Shown here: positions 23,579 to 35,569 of the stretch, piece after piece
Layout: each line of letters starts with the position of its first letter
How positions within the stretch are numbered: the stretch's first letter is position 1
DNA from: Onchidella celtica
Lineage: Eukaryota > Mollusca > Gastropoda > Systellommatophora > Onchidiidae
NCBI GenBank assembly: GCA_963931925.1
Contig: OZ007579.1
Span: 33,066,019-33,130,018, forward strand
Length of the DNA stretch: 64,000 nt
Reading direction: 5' to 3'
The notes under the pieces: model-generated
What the model was told of the DNA's origin: nothing
What the model saw: the letters and a program-made list of their open reading frames with translations, nothing else
Databases searched by the model: none
Translations under genes and position numbers: made by a program

Positions 23579-23805
23579 GCAATAATCTAACTCCATGCTG
23601 CGTTTCGACGCCATTTACTTCTTTCACTTGTATACAGCCCAACGGGGTCCAACGCCCCATCTGTGATACTATTTATTCTGTACAGAGATGTAAAACCTCA
23701 ATTAAAGAAATCAAAAACAACATCTATAGCCATGGAGGCAAAATGAACGTTTCTAGTGGCCTTCACAATAATTCGACCCTGATCTTACACTCTCAATTGT
23801 CTGTC

Positions 23806-23880
23806 TGTCCATCTGTCTGTCTGTCTGTCTGTCCATCTGTCTGTATCACTGTCCGTCTGTCCGTCCATCCATCTGTTTAT
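23806..23880. repeat. (TGTC)n microsatellite, degenerate
   Basis: TGTC/CATC tetranucleotides, imperfect. Confidence 0.85.
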
Positions 23881-24544
23881 CTATCTACAAAGACCACGCC
23901 TCTGATCACATAATATGAGCAAATCAGGTGGCGTAACAGCGTAATCAAATTGCCACATGACACATCTATTTACAACAGGCAACGAACTGTGAAAGGAAGC
24001 CTACGTAGGTAGATGTGTTGTTACCTTGATCCAATTATAATATGATTTCTTTCTCCATACACATTTCATTGAATTGGGCGCTTAGGCTTAAAGTAATATT
24101 AACACGTCAAACAGCGGCAAGTCACTTGCAACCAGGCGGACACGAACCTTGCAGTTTTACCTCTCACCAAAACATGTAAGTCTTTGTTGTTACATTGTAA
24201 TAATTCCATACTTAATTATGATTACATTGGCCCGTTATTTAAAGGGCACAATAAAATTGTCTCTTAATATTATACTGTGTTTCCTGTCGAAGTGTTTCCT
24301 TCGATGTTTGGCAATCATACTTTTTTCTAATTCATCTCGAGGGCCAATGGCAATAAGTATAGTAACTCGACGTTGAGCATGCTTGTTGCTCGTGACATCC
24401 CGCAGGTTGTGTGAGCAGTTGGGTTATATTCTGAAAGCTTAGGGTTAAAGCTTAGGTTCGGTGGTCTCCATCTTCCCCCGGGTTTTGTTTTAGACCTTTA
24501 TTGACGTTTTTTTTTTACTATGTATTTTTTATTTTACCCCGGGC

Positions 24545-24802
24545 AACAGCCTTTTTAGGCATGCTCTTCTCAATTCCACACTGCTAAGGTATCCTTAACG
24601 TGCGCAACGTGCACACGGGCCTTCCGAGTTTTTTGTTCTTGTTCGAATTTTGACTAAGTGCTCGATCCTACCTACCATAGGATCAGGGACAGGATTTTTT
24701 TTTCACCGACAATAAATTCCAACATGCCTGCACCGACCGGGATCGAACCCGGTGCTTTCGGTATAGAGACGAGCACCTTGCCTCTAAACCAACGTGCCCC
24801 CA
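24545..24802 (-). mobile_element. tRNA-derived SINE, minus strand
   Basis: On the minus strand: GGGGGCACGTTGGTTTAGAG (box A region), AGCACCGGGTTCGATCCCGG (box B region, the best in the window), CAGGCATGTTGGAATTTATT, then the family body ending in AGAAGAGCATGCC. It sits in the intron of the left BTB copy. Confidence 0.88.
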
Positions 24803-25125
24803 TCTTTTTCAAGGATTCTCTGAGTTCCCTAACCATTATCTCATTGGTGTCATGTTGCGTTCTTATTATATTCTCTGCCTGCTCCTCTTGTTCGCTCCTA
24901 GGTAATGTGTTTTGCAGAACTGTTCGTGTCAGTTTCAGTGATTGTGGGACATGCTGATATTACTTCAATTTGAGTCTCTCTAGCTCACGCGACAGTATTG
25001 TGTTGCTGTCATGATGCAGTTTTGTTTCAAATCTAGGGGGGTGAGCGGAGATGCGTACACATGCGCAACATGGGTTCATAAAACTGGGTGTTCATGTGTA
25101 CAGAAACGTCAAAAATCCATCAATG

Positions 25126-25254
25126 CACCTTGATAAGTGCCACAGCGCATCTAAACAAGTGTCAACGTGTGCATTTATTATACCTCTTATACATTACTAA
25201 AAGATCTCGAGTTTTTCGGAAAATGGAGAGAGAACAAATAAGAACTTAGGTCGC
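25126..25254 (+). mobile_element. MITE family A, copy 4, 5'-truncated
   Basis: Retains the 3' half (CTTGATAAGTGCCACAGCGC, CTAAAAGATCTCGAG) and the right terminal repeat (AGAACTTAGGTCGC). The left end is missing. Confidence 0.8.
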
Positions 25255-25519
25255 GGTACGTAGATGAGGCCTTCGTGTGGTGATCAGCGGCGGCATACTA
25301 AAATGATTACAGTTCTCACAATGGATAACAGTGTTCTGCTAAAGATCGCCATGAAGGTTTGTGACATCTTTTCGGGTTTCCGGCTGACGAGGCTGATGTC
25401 ATTCGGCAAAACTGTCTACAGAGAAGCGAAACCCAAGCCAATGTACTTGGGCTCGTAGATGTGTAAGTAAATAACTGATTTATTGACAGATTTTTTTTTC
25501 ACAGTGATCGTCAGAGACA

Positions 25520-26486
25520 ATGCTATCAACATATAGAACAAGAGCAGACACTGAAATAGCGGCCGGCGTCCTCGACTGTCTTGGCAAACAATGGGAGAAG
25601 GAAAAGTTCTCTGATTTGACCGTTGTTGTGGAAAACAAGACATTCCAATGCCATCGTTTCATTCTCAGCGCCTGCTCAGACTTTTTTGACGGTCTCCTGC
25701 GCTCCAATATGCGGGAGAATCGAACCGGAGAGGTTGAGTTAAAGGGTATAAGCGCTGAAACCTTTTCACTCCTGTATTTACAAAGGTCGGAAAATTCACA
25801 CTGTGGACAACATGATTGAAGTCTGGCATGCCGCGAACTAGCTACAGAGCCACTACTTGATTAAAGCAAGCGAGTATTTTGTTGTGAAGAAAATGCCACT
25901 GCAAAATGTCTTGAGAGTCTACCAGCATGGAAAGCTATTGGATTCGCAGCCGGTATTGGACAAATGTATACAATTGATAAAGCAGAATTTTGCTACAGTT
26001 TGTAAGTATGATGATCTCCTCAAACTTTCAGGCGAAGATTTTCTCTGTGTTATAAATCTAAAAAAAGACGTGGTTTGTAGGGGGGATCCTATTTTGGGAG
26101 AGGAGTACTGTTTAACCCTTGTCCAGGTGGAAGCGATTGTTTGGTGGCTAACTAATGGAAGTTTTCAGGCACCAACTGTAGAGAGACAAAAGTATACTGG
26201 AGAACTGTTACGGGCGATTGAAAGCCCTGCAATCCGTGATCGTCTCTCTGAGCTGTTGCATAATGAACCGGACTTAAGTCCGTTTAAGGTCATTTCAGAG
26301 GTGGATCGGGCTGCAGCCAGGGCTCGCCACCGTGCCGAAGTGCGTCGGTCGTGGTTAGAGTGCCAAACCCCATGGAGCCATCACAGAATTAGTACTGGGA
26401 GCACTGCAAACAATAAGGAATTTATCTTAGTTCAGTACAGTAACGAATTGATCGCAATTCAGCTGGACCCGGACCTCCTTGAATAA
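25520..26486 (+). pseudogene. BTB-BACK protein, decayed copy
   Basis: Paralogue of the intact gene at 37112-38359. A conserved acceptor (TTTTTTTTCACAG, ending 25504) sits 15 bases before the ATG at 25520. The BTB half (FSDLTVVVENKTFQCHRFIL) is in one frame. An 8-base loss near 25774, after CTCCTG, shifts the frame, and a TAG replaces CAG a little further on (CGCGAACTAGCTACAG). The BACK part continues in a new frame from about 25857 to a stop at 26486. The two inserts that interrupt BACK in the intact copy are absent here. Its C-terminal end differs from the intact copy and a detached homologous tail lies at 27290-27360. Confidence 0.85.
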
Positions 26487-26489
26487 ATG

Positions 26490-27285
26490 GCTGTATATTA
26501 TCCAATGGCACTCACATCTTGCAGACTAAAATGCAGTCTAAAACGACACATTGTGCCACAAGTATTTTTTTCAGCGTACTTGAAAATGTTCTAACTTGAA
26601 GAATACAACAAAATCCAGTCCAATCGGCCCAACAGTTTCCGAGTTATCCGCTGATTCTGGTCATGACCTCGTTTTACATGGCCCAGTATCCATTATGTTT
26701 GTAATTGCGTTGCGTGGTGTAGATTTAACTCCGTATGTAATAACAATTTGCTTTAAATGGATCATTTATATCGAGCTTAAGGGTGGCCTATTTTGTGCGT
26801 GCAAATAATTATGTTTCATTCATAAAACTGCTTCTTCTTTTTCAAAAATTGATCATCGACATCGACTTCTATTGAAGAATTGTTTTCGATACTTTTTATC
26901 TGTATTTTTTCCCTTACAACATTTTAAAGCTAAATAATTTCTTGAAAAGTTTCTTTCTTTTTCCTTTGCTGGCCTTGTTATATGTGTTTGTGAATACTTT
27001 GCTTAATATATTGCATTCCGCTATACAGTGTTAAACTGAACAAAAACCAAAGCAAAAAAACATATATTATGTAACATTTTTAAAAGAGTTGTGGCCTGTA
27101 AGAAAGCTGAATTTTGAATCCAATAGTTCACGTTCAACACTTCTGCTGAGTTTTAGCGTCATGTCACGTTTGCCAATGTTTTGCCAATGGAAGGTTCAAA
27201 GGATGTAAAGGTTAGGCTGTGCTTAGGGCATTAGCCGGCATCAGACCCGCCCTAGCTTCGGAAAAAAAACCCCACCTGAGCCGAC
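26490..27285. other. Flank of the decayed BTB copy, no gene
   Basis: This stretch has no counterpart in the intact copy's unit, so it is an insertion here or a deletion there. No domain is recognised. Confidence 0.5.
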
Positions 27286-27365
27286 CTCAAAGCAGAGGTC
27301 AATCACACGGTTTTCGGACTTTACACGAAACGCAAATACAGCAAGACTGGCTTCACTTTTACCCC
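27285..27365 (+). pseudogene. Detached BTB-gene C-terminal tail fragment
   Basis: Encodes SRPQSRGQSHGF and QIQQDW, matching TSPQSRGRSQDF and QIQQDR at the C-terminus of the intact gene (38240-38320). It lies about 800 bases after the pseudogene's stop. Confidence 0.75.
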
Positions 27366-28254
27366 CATGATATCATCACAGAGGGGGAATCAATTTGGAA
27401 TAAGTGAAAACTTTTACCCATGGATCAGTGATCTTGAAATCAAGCCTATCCAGACTAACATTTATGACATCCAATGAATGGAAACCATGATAAACCACAG
27501 AAAGCGTAATTACAGAAATGACAGAAACTTGCACAGAAACCAAATCATGACTTTTTTTTTTTGCCGATTTTACTGAGGTTAAACCTAGATAATTTATATT
27601 AGATCGGTCTGTCCGCCGCCTTGGACTTCGGTGCTTGTTTTGCAAATCATGTGGTGCTCGGACAACAATGCACATAGTGTCTTTAGAATATCTAAAGACG
27701 GCAGAATGAATGCCACTCAATTTACCCCCAAAGTCGTGGCCGACAGTAAGTATGCTGCTATGACATCGTAGTCCTGCAATTTCTGACACATTTCTTTTCC
27801 TCATGATATATTATTTTTATGGCTTTACTTGTTAAGTTGGATACAGCTCCTTTTTGGGGGGGGGGGGGGGGTTATGTCATTCATTTTTTCATAATAAAAT
27901 TGGCTTGAACTGGATGCAGTGGTAAGAGCACTGTCTTTCTAATGCTGTACATAGGGCCTTTATAACCGTAAAATAGGATTAATTTTCTCAGTTTATATTG
28001 ACAGTATGTTGATTCTTGCTGATGTGAGACATAACTATGCCTGATGGCACATATTTACCTTGTGTAATAGAGCCAGATAGAAAAGTTTAAGCTGGATAAT
28101 GAATAATGATTGTTTTGTCAGCACTATATAACTGGGTAATTTCACTGAGATATGACGTATTTTATGTGTTAACGACATGATTCGCACCTATTTGCAATAT
28201 ATTATGATATGCAATGAAAACAATATACTCTGTTTTATATTATTATTTCTTTTT

Positions 28255-29320
28255 TCTTCCTCATCATCATGATTATGATATTTTTTTTTTTTTTTTTGAG
28301 TTTCACCATTATTATCATTACTCTTATAAGGTAAAAAAACAACAACAACAAAACTCGTGTTAACTGAAGAATAAAGAAAAATGTACGGCAATTTTGAAAT
28401 TCTAGTTCTTTTATTGACTTTTTAATACCAATTGTATGTCGGCAATGGTCACCCTTGAGAGCGGTGATGTCACTACATACTGCACAGTATTCAACAAACT
28501 TATATGATTGGTTACATGGAACTGGCGTGGTACTGATAGAAAACACATCAAGATAATCATGATTTGCAGAATGGCTATACTGCAAACGCCTCAGACATTC
28601 TTACAATTATATATATACTAGGCCGCATAAATCTTGCAACAAACTCTTAAACGGCAGTGACTTTTGAACCGCTGGGGGTAAATGAATGACATTAAAAATT
28701 CCTGTCATTTTTAATTCAGGTTCTGTTGATCCTATAAATGAAGTAGATCTAAAGGAGCATTTCAGGCAATATAGAAACAGTCAAAACACTTGACCCGACA
28801 GGCTAAAGCCTCATATGGTTCTGAACCTTGCTGTCTGGTTGCCCAAGACAGACTATTGAGTCATTAGAAGAACGAAGCATTTTTATTTCACGGGAACAAA
28901 CTTTGCTTATTTCATTAAAAAAAAAACATTTGAATTAACCTAATTTATTCAAAAGCTACAGCCGTTTAAAGCTTGTTGCAGGACTTATGCCAATTAGGAT
29001 ATATTTATTAGATATCGCGAGTTTTGGCGCCTGGATTTCCTTAAGACTTGTGACGAATTAACTGTAGGTATCCTTCGCACCTGTTGTAAAACTCAAATTC
29101 AAACATGTCAGAGAATAAAATGTCTAAAACAGAAATAATACAGGAAAAAAAAAGGAAATTATCCAAGACTAATGTTTGAATATAATCTGTAACGCAGTAA
29201 TAAATGCATTCACAGTAAACCAGAGAAGTCTTTTGAATAGTGTCACAAGGAACATTATTACGAAAGCAATAGAGACAGTCCGTGAGCTTCTTGACTATGC
29301 AGAATCTTTCTTTGCCAAAA
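28255..29320. other. Intergenic, no gene recognised
   Basis: T-rich and A-rich tracts. Frames present lack any domain. Confidence 0.5.
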
Positions 29321-29326
29321 CTAATA

Positions 29327-29640
29327 CGGAGTGGCTACGTTTACGGCAGATTACGCTCATATCCCAATAGAAAAAAAACGGAGTGGCTACGTTTAAGGCA
29401 GATTACGCTCATATCCCAATAGAAAAAAAACGGAGTGGCTACGTTTACGGCAGATTACGCTCATATCCCAATAGAAAAAAAACGGAGTGGCTACGTTTAC
29501 GGCAGATTACGCTCATATCCCAATAGAAAAAAAACGGAGTGGCTACGTTTACGGCAGATTACGCTCATATCCCAATAGAAAAAAAACGGAGTGGCTACGT
29601 TTACGGCAGATTACGCTCATATCCCAATAGAAAAGAAAAA
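29327..29640 (+). repeat. 52-bp tandem array, six copies
   Basis: Unit CGGAGTGGCTACGTTTACGG plus CAGATTACGCTCATATCCCAATAGAAAAAAAA, nearly identical between copies. The second copy has TTTAAGG for TTTACGG and the last tail is GAAAAGAAAAA. Confidence 0.95.
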
Positions 29641-29763
29641 CGGGAGGAGTGCCACTTTTTGATAAAAAAACAATTATATATTTTTTCTGTACTTATTAAT
29701 TTTGTTAGTTCATCCAATTGTCACTTCAAGTGTGCATTGGAATGGTCAGATGGAATTGGGGGC

Positions 29764-29868
29764 CGTGAGGGTCTAGTCAGTTTGTATCAATGGGCGGTGG
29801 TCAGATTGACTAATCAGGCGAAAAGGGGCTGGGGTAGCCATTGGCGCTCGAGCGGGAGTAAAGCCAAA
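29764..29868 (+). mobile_element. Degenerate MITE family B fragment
   Basis: GTGAGGGTCTAGTCAGTTTG, GGTCAGATTGACTAATCAGG and GGGGTAGCC match the interior of the 11.03-kb MITE in the same order. The terminal repeats are lost. Confidence 0.6.
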
Positions 29869-29941
29869 CAAAGAAAAACGGTGAGTTGTATTCACTGGCT
29901 GCCGTAACCGTAGCCACTGCCAAACTAATAAGCATACAAAA

Positions 29942-30469
29942 TGTGAGTGTGCATGAGAAAACCCACAATTAATATATGTCGACAGAGCTGATTTTGAGAA
30001 AAACCGCTTTGAAGTGAAAATAATGGGTCCGACACAAACTTCCAACTTGGCTGTTGTTTAGGGGACCGTGGCATGTTACAGGGTAAACTGTAGACGAGCA
30101 GTGAACACTACTCACTATGATCTCTATAAAGGCTTTGTAATTAGGCTACGGTCTCCTAACAAGATCCCAAAACTTCAGACTTGGCTGTTGTTTGTTACAG
30201 GATAAACTGTAGATGAGCAGTGAACACTACTCAGTAAGATCTCTATAACGGCTTAGTAATTAGACTACGGTCTCCTAACAGCAATCACTCCAATATTAAT
30301 GGGTCAATTAGCTATTGCCACTTTTAGGATTAAATGCCGTTTTCTCAAAATCTTGTTTTAGGAGGGTCACTGACTTCAATCTATCAGAAATGTCTTGTCT
30401 TTATTATGTGTACAGAACTCAAAATGTCATGTTGGCGACTTATTGTGGGTTTTCTCATGCACACTCACA
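29942..30469. mobile_element. Foldback element with 28-bp perfect inverted termini
   Basis: 29942-29969 and 30442-30469 are perfect reverse complements (TGTGAGTGTGCATGAGAAAA plus CCCACAAT). An inner pair, GATTTTGAGAAAA at 29990-30002 and its complement at 30340-30352, extends the symmetry. No coding capacity. Confidence 0.7.
30042..30282 (+). repeat. Two-copy tandem duplication inside the foldback element
   Basis: CTTGGCTGTTGTTT, GTAAACTGTAGACGAGCAGT and GGCTACGGTCTCCTAACA recur about 120-135 bases later with a few changes. Confidence 0.85.
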
Positions 30470-30479
30470 AATAATACAT

Positions 30480-31090
30480 TTCTGGACAGTAGAGAAGACA
30501 CTAGTTGTAGAGTCGTTACAAAATCCCAATTGTTGTCCTATTTATAGAATATATTTTTCCGTGCCAGTGTGATTTCCCTGTCTCTGGACTGAAACAATGA
30601 TACTAGAAACAATAGGATGAGACAGCTTGCGTTTTTAGCATACACATATTTCGCAACGCCACCTAGCGGCGAATGCGCGGAAGTAATGAACAAAGCAGTA
30701 TTTTACAAAGCCAAATGGGGAAAAATATTGAATTTTGTTCACTGTTCAGCTATAGCTGTAGGCCTTGATTGACGACACTTATTTTGTAATTTTAACTTCA
30801 ATCGATGTGGAAAAACTGTGTTCTTTCATCTTTTTTTTTTTAGTCGCAGTAGCAAGGGAACAATTCAGCATCATTAATTTATCATTATATCGAGCATTCT
30901 TTTCATGCTATGAGCCATGGGCCCCGCCCCCGATCAGCGCGCAAAGTATGTGCACGACTTTTTTAGAGGTGCGAAAAAAGAAATGTCTCATCTTATCGTT
31001 TCTAGTATCTTTGGCTGAACTGGGCACTTTCTGAACTGTGCGCTTTTTGAACTGAAATGGTGACTTCATGTTTGAAAAAAATATACCTGC
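30480..31090. other. Intergenic, no gene recognised
   Basis: No domain or repeat family seen. Confidence 0.5.
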
Positions 31091-31096
31091 TTAAAT

Positions 31097-31370
31097 TTTG
31101 ATACAGTATTTTTGTTGGCGTTATGCCCAAACGTTTACTTAATATTAAAAAAACAAACAAAACAGTTTTATTGCTTTACTCGTTACTGCTCTGCTTTTTC
31201 GAAGGATTGTGTCAAGAAATTTTTCACATCAAAATTTGCTTCAACTGGATGCAGTTGTAAATGCACTGTTTTTCTACTGCTGTACATAAAGCCTTTATAT
31301 CCGTAAAACAGGATTAATTTTCTCTGTTTATATTGACAGTATGTTGATTCTTGCTGATGTAAGACACCTG
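31097..31370 (+). repeat. Third partial copy of the BTB-unit 3' flank
   Basis: AACTGGATGCAGTTGTAAAT, AAACAGGATTAATTTTCTCT and GACAGTATGTTGATTCTTGC match 39540-39665 closely and 27910-28020 more distantly. No coding part is included. Confidence 0.85.
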
Positions 31371-31564
31371 ATGTTTGTAAAACTATTAAAATTGTTCTAT
31401 TCTGGAAGCCTAGCGCATTTTTTTTTTTAAATATATAATCTAAGGAAACAATATAATAATAGGAAATAGCATAAATTTTCAAAGGACAAAAAAAAGCAAC
31501 TTTTTTATTAAGGTCTTGAACTCTAGCAGTCCACAAACTAACGACTTTCAGTGTATTCAGTTAG

Positions 31565-31785
31565 ATCGCTCCTCGCGCCAAATAGGCCGCTGCTGGGGCA
31601 AAATTTAAGAAAAACTGCCCCCCCCCCCCCACAAAAAAAAAGCCAGCTTTCCACTGACTGTCACGACGACTTTGTCTGCTCCAGTTGTAACTGGGCTGTG
31701 GTGAAACTAAGTCAAATTTCCCAAATGAGATTAAAGAAGTATACAAGATACAAATACAAATACAAAAATACATTCAGTTAAAAAG
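31565..31785 (+). mobile_element. 3' half of the tRNA-SINE family, with AAATAC tail
   Basis: GGCCGCTGCTGGGGCAAAAT starts the match to the SINE body. CTGCTCCAGTTGTAACTGGG and AAAGAAGTATACAAGATACA match the minus-strand copy at 9590-9690. It ends in repeated AAATAC. The head is missing. Confidence 0.7.
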
Positions 31786-31789
31786 GCTG

Positions 31790-32300
31790 CACATCAAAAT
31801 TTTTTTTTTACAGCTTTAGGAAGTGGAGCACAAAACTCTGAACGGAGTGTAGAACAATTTCCTACAGTTACCAATTGTTGCTACATGAACCCGCATAAAA
31901 AATTATGTTAACATTCGAGACCACGGGAAAGTGATATTCGTCCTCAGCGTTACTGACGATTTTATTACACTATAACTAGTTCGAAATTCTAAATAAATAA
32001 AGTTTCGTTTTTGTAAAATGAAATGCTTAGCGATATTTCTGACAATACGGTCTAAAGATCTCTCCGATATCCAAGTCTTGCCAGTGTCACACATAACAAC
32101 AAATTCGAATACCGATATTGCACGTCAACAGTGACGTCAACCTCTATTTCATTTGGTAATGTTGTCATGTTAGTGTGCTAATCGAGGGTAGGGTCTGAAA
32201 GCAATCAGATGTTCATCTTTAAACTTTTGTTGGAAGATTGTTTACCAGCTGAAGTTGTAAGTACAAGGGCTTGACCACCTACAGACATTCCTCGCCCACA
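31790..32300. other. Intergenic, no gene recognised
   Basis: No gene or repeat recognised. Confidence 0.5.
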
Positions 32301-32308
32301 CTCATTAC

Positions 32309-32476
32309 CTGGTGTTCTCCGTACACAAGTCTGGACACGGCCCGTCGCTTAGCACTTTCTGACCATGTTTCTGAATAATCCGCCTTCATCAAATAACCAT
32401 TCCACCTGATGACATCCGGCACTGATACATAGACCTGATCAGCTGGGCCCGTAAACGTGCTGATTCCGAGGCCGCT
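32309..32476 (-). CDS. Orphan internal exon, function unknown
   Basis: A 168-base minus-strand stretch is bounded by a good acceptor (ACGGTTTTATCAG) and donor (CACCAG then GTAATG). It is open in one frame with phase 0 at both ends and encodes 56 residues including VYVSVPDVIRWNGYLMKADY and SAKRRAVSRLVYGEHQ. The pattern is faintly like the C-terminal half of a BEN domain, but this is not secure. No neighbouring exon was found. It may be one exon of a dispersed gene, a gene fragment or chance. Confidence 0.35.
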
Positions 32477-32479
32477 CTG

Positions 32480-33694
32480 ATAAAACCGTAAGTAAACATT
32501 TTTTGCTATGATGATAATTAAAACAAACATCCTGGAGAAGGTTTTACCGAATTCGGAAAGTGTACCAGATGAGCTGCACAACTTTAGTCTAGTATTATTT
32601 CATGTTCTGAGTGTTAATCCCCTAGGCGGCCAATTATTATAAATAAATCCATCCAAAGGACTAACTCGCCGGGGCGGAGGGGGAGCTCTGCCCCCTGCAA
32701 CCCCCCTTTCACGACGGCTTCTAAAGCCGTGTCATTGTAAAATCCTTACTGTGTGACCGGAATGGAACTCGACCTCCCAAACTTATTATCAGACCGGTTA
32801 CTAACCCCTAGTTCAACCGGAAACCGGTTTCGCCGACATTGGCAGCCGCTGTCATGCTTCGATCTTGCCTTGTATAATACAAGGTAACACCCCCCCCCCG
32901 CCCCCTCCCCGTTGGGTCAGTTTTCACGTTATTATTATTTTACTGTGATATTAAAATTTATGTCTGTCGGTTTGCAACTTCTTATTAAGGTACATTGTTT
33001 CTGAGAACTGATTGTTTATATATATATATACACTCCTGTGAAGACGTTGAAGCAGAGAGCATTTCTGGTATTTTCCTCACAGAAATACCTATCATTTGTC
33101 ATTATTATAAATCTTTGACATTTTTGAAGGAAGATTCCAGATAATGTTTCCCGACAGTAGTGCGAAGGCAATTTTGATGGTTGGCGAAGAATTTTTTGTC
33201 TGTTAGAAGTAGCCTTTCACTGGCAGTTTGTTGCTGACTGAGAGACGCATTATTTTTATTTTAAGGAATATTGTCAGAATATGTCGAGTTAATGTAGAAT
33301 CATGTTAGTCCAGCTGTGTGCAAAAACAAACAACAACAACAACAAAAAACGTTTGTTACCCTTCTTCAAGCAGTATTCAAATGTAAGTTAGCGTCGACTT
33401 TTCGAGCTGTAGTTTTTTGTTTTGTTTGTGGCTTTCCTATCTGTAAGTCTTAGGTCTATGGCTCTTATCTAACCCCCCAAAAGTGACAAAATAATTTTTA
33501 AAAAAAAAAGGAATTTAATCTCTAGCCTCATTCAGTTATCTTCAATCATTTATTTACTGCTTTCTGTTATCTTCAAATAGAGAGACGAGGCTTGCAAGCA
33601 TGGAGCAAGCAGAACGGCTTGAAATTCCGATCTGTTGACGAGTATTTGTGTGTGTGTGTGTGGGGGGGGGATAAATATCCTGTAGATATGGCTG
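32480..33694. other. Intergenic, no gene recognised
   Basis: Contains C-rich and TG runs. Nothing coding is recognised. Confidence 0.5.
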
Positions 33695-34904
33695 TGTCAC
33701 GATTAAGGTTGATGACCTTGTACGCCACGAGTATAGAGGGGGTAAACTTAGTAGGGGAGAAGGGGAGTTTTTAAGTTGTTGACTAGCATGAAAGATTACT
33801 ATCACGAGGAAGGTCGGTGGCCTTGTGCGCCACGAGTCTAAGGGGGGTGAGCTTAGCAGGGGAAAACACGGTTTTTAACATTGTTGACGAGCGTGAATAG
33901 ATACACACGACTCGCTTTAAACTAGTCGCGTGTGCAAAAACCTCGGGAGTATAAGTAGAGGAGAAGCTCGACACACGTGGTTCCCAAGTTATTCATTCCT
34001 AAAGGAAGACGCAGTGAGAAGTGGTCCGGGCGACAGGTGGAAGGTCGTGCCATGGGGACCAGGGGTGTTAAGTATGTGAGGGATCTATGAGGTTCCCAAG
34101 TTATTCATTCCTAAAGGAAGACGCAGAATTTATCGGTCCGGGCGACAAGTGGAAGGTCGTGCCAGTGGGGACCAGAAGTGTTAGGTGTGTGAGGGATCCA
34201 TGATGTTCACATTTATTTCCCAATAAGAAGAATTTATCGGTCCGGGCGACCAGTGGAAGGTCGTGCCATGGATACCAGAAGTTGAGGAGTTCTGATGATA
34301 GGATGGGAACCCATCAGAAGCTCGTGAATCTACGATGGCGGGTGTGAACCGTCGGTGTGCTGTGTGTTTGCAAGTTGAAGAGTCTTGAGGACGGGATGTT
34401 GAGAACCCCTCAAGGAACAAGTAATCTACGATGGCGGGTGTGAACTGTGTGTTCTTATTTGTGTGAAGCCAGGGGCGTCTGTTTCCCCTTTTATCGTCGA
34501 AATTAAAGATCTAGAAAGGATTGTGTGAACTCTGGAGAAGTGAAACTGCATCAACGAGGAGGGCAGCTGTTGACAGAGACTATTAAGTATATGTAGTTAA
34601 GTTTATAGACAGAGGGGTTAGATCTAGATGTGAAACGGGGAATAGATAATAGCCATGATCCCCAAGAGTAAATTTGAAGTATCTCTGTTTTTGTGATTAT
34701 GTATGTGATTATCATGAGTTGAATGTTTTGACATAAGTTTGGTCATGCATTTATAATTAAATATCGTTTAATTTAAATCTCACTCCATGTGTCCGTTGAT
34801 CGCTGGTCTGCTTGCTTGGCTTGTTAGCTGGGTTTGAAAGGTAAATAAGTTAGGTACTCATCACACACGTGGTCGTGACCATCTTCACGCACGTGATCGT
34901 GACA
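33695..34904 (+). mobile_element. LTR-like element A (probable solo LTR), plus orientation
   Basis: 1210 bp starting TGTCACGATTAAGG and ending CACGTGATCGTGACA, flanked on both sides by GCTG (33691-33694 and 34905-34908), a 4-base target-site duplication. It shows TG...CA ends, a TATAAG box at 33950-33955 and internal repeats of about 110 bp (GGTCCGGGCGACAAGTGGAA three times). There is no coding frame. About 1.2 kb of similar sequence lies inverted at 45.66-46.91 kb. TG...CA ends, TATA box and 4-bp duplication fit a solo LTR; a non-coding DNA transposon with short inverted ends is the alternative. Confidence 0.75.
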
Positions 34905-35089
34905 GCTGCCTGTGAGACTTTGTACTTCTCTCTGTGTGGCGTCCACTCCTCTTCTTCGAAACTGTCTAGCTCATGTTGAGCACATACGTCACATTGATCC
35001 TTGCGGGGCGAAAGTAAGGCAAGGTTCCTTTCATGAAACAAGGATATGAAGACTTTCATACACATGAGACCTTGACGTCTCTCTAACAA
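34905..35089 (-). pseudogene. Transposon-related coding fragment (KDQCDxC motif)
   Basis: Minus-strand frame with MKVFISLFHERNLALLSPRK, DQCDVCAQHELDSFEEEEW and HREKYK. It resembles a segment, known from memory of invertebrate repeat-derived hypothetical proteins, with a KDxCDxC pair and a following acidic-basic helix. The frame runs into LTR-like element A at 34904 and no continuation was found beyond the element, so this is a fragment. Confidence 0.45.
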
Positions 35090-35094
35090 TTGAC

Positions 35095-35569
35095 TTGTAT
35101 CACTATTATTATTTTTATTTTCTATGAAGTTTGCTTTCAGCTAAAACCTTCCCATAGCAGGAAGACCACCCCACCTAGACCACGAGTCGAAATACAACAT
35201 AACACAAACAGTAACATTTTCAGTACTCGCCAACTGTAGAAAAGAGAAAAAAACAACATGAAATAGCAGACGTTAGGTCTAGATCTAGACTCACTACGTG
35301 TAACTCATCCCCAGACCAGAAATCATTATAAACCCAGTTAATTTGATAATTTACAACTAATGCACAGTGTGCAAGACTTGAGATTACGGTATGAAGAACT
35401 GTAGAATGGAATAAGAAATTACTCCCAAATAAAACAAAATCGTTCTTGCTCAGGCCATAGTCCCCTTTGAACAGAGCTAAATGTAGGCCGTAGTTGCACT
35501 CGGACGTCATGAGCTTTACTTAGCCTAAACTATTTTTAATAATTATTATATCCGGTCCACATCCCCATT
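35095..35569. other. Intergenic, no gene recognised
   Basis: No recognisable domain in the short frames present. Confidence 0.5.

Larger units (their letters stand above)
24070..28250 (+). repeat. Segmental duplication, left copy (BTB pseudogene unit)
   Basis: Similar in order and orientation to 35570-39870. Shared landmarks are CAGTCACTTGCAACCAGGCG-like sequence with the GTAAGTC donor, the BTB exon, the ACCTCAAAGCAGAGGTC tail, TCTAAAGACGGCAGAATGAA and GACAGTATGTTGATTCTTGC. It contains extra inserts (SINE at 24.55 kb, MITE A at 25.13 kb). Confidence 0.85.

Noticed and set aside
27905..27960. tRNA gene or SINE head (GCAGTGGTAAGAGCACTG)
   Set aside because: Looks like a tRNA D-arm but no T-arm or box B follows, and the sequence is just the shared 3' flank of the BTB units.
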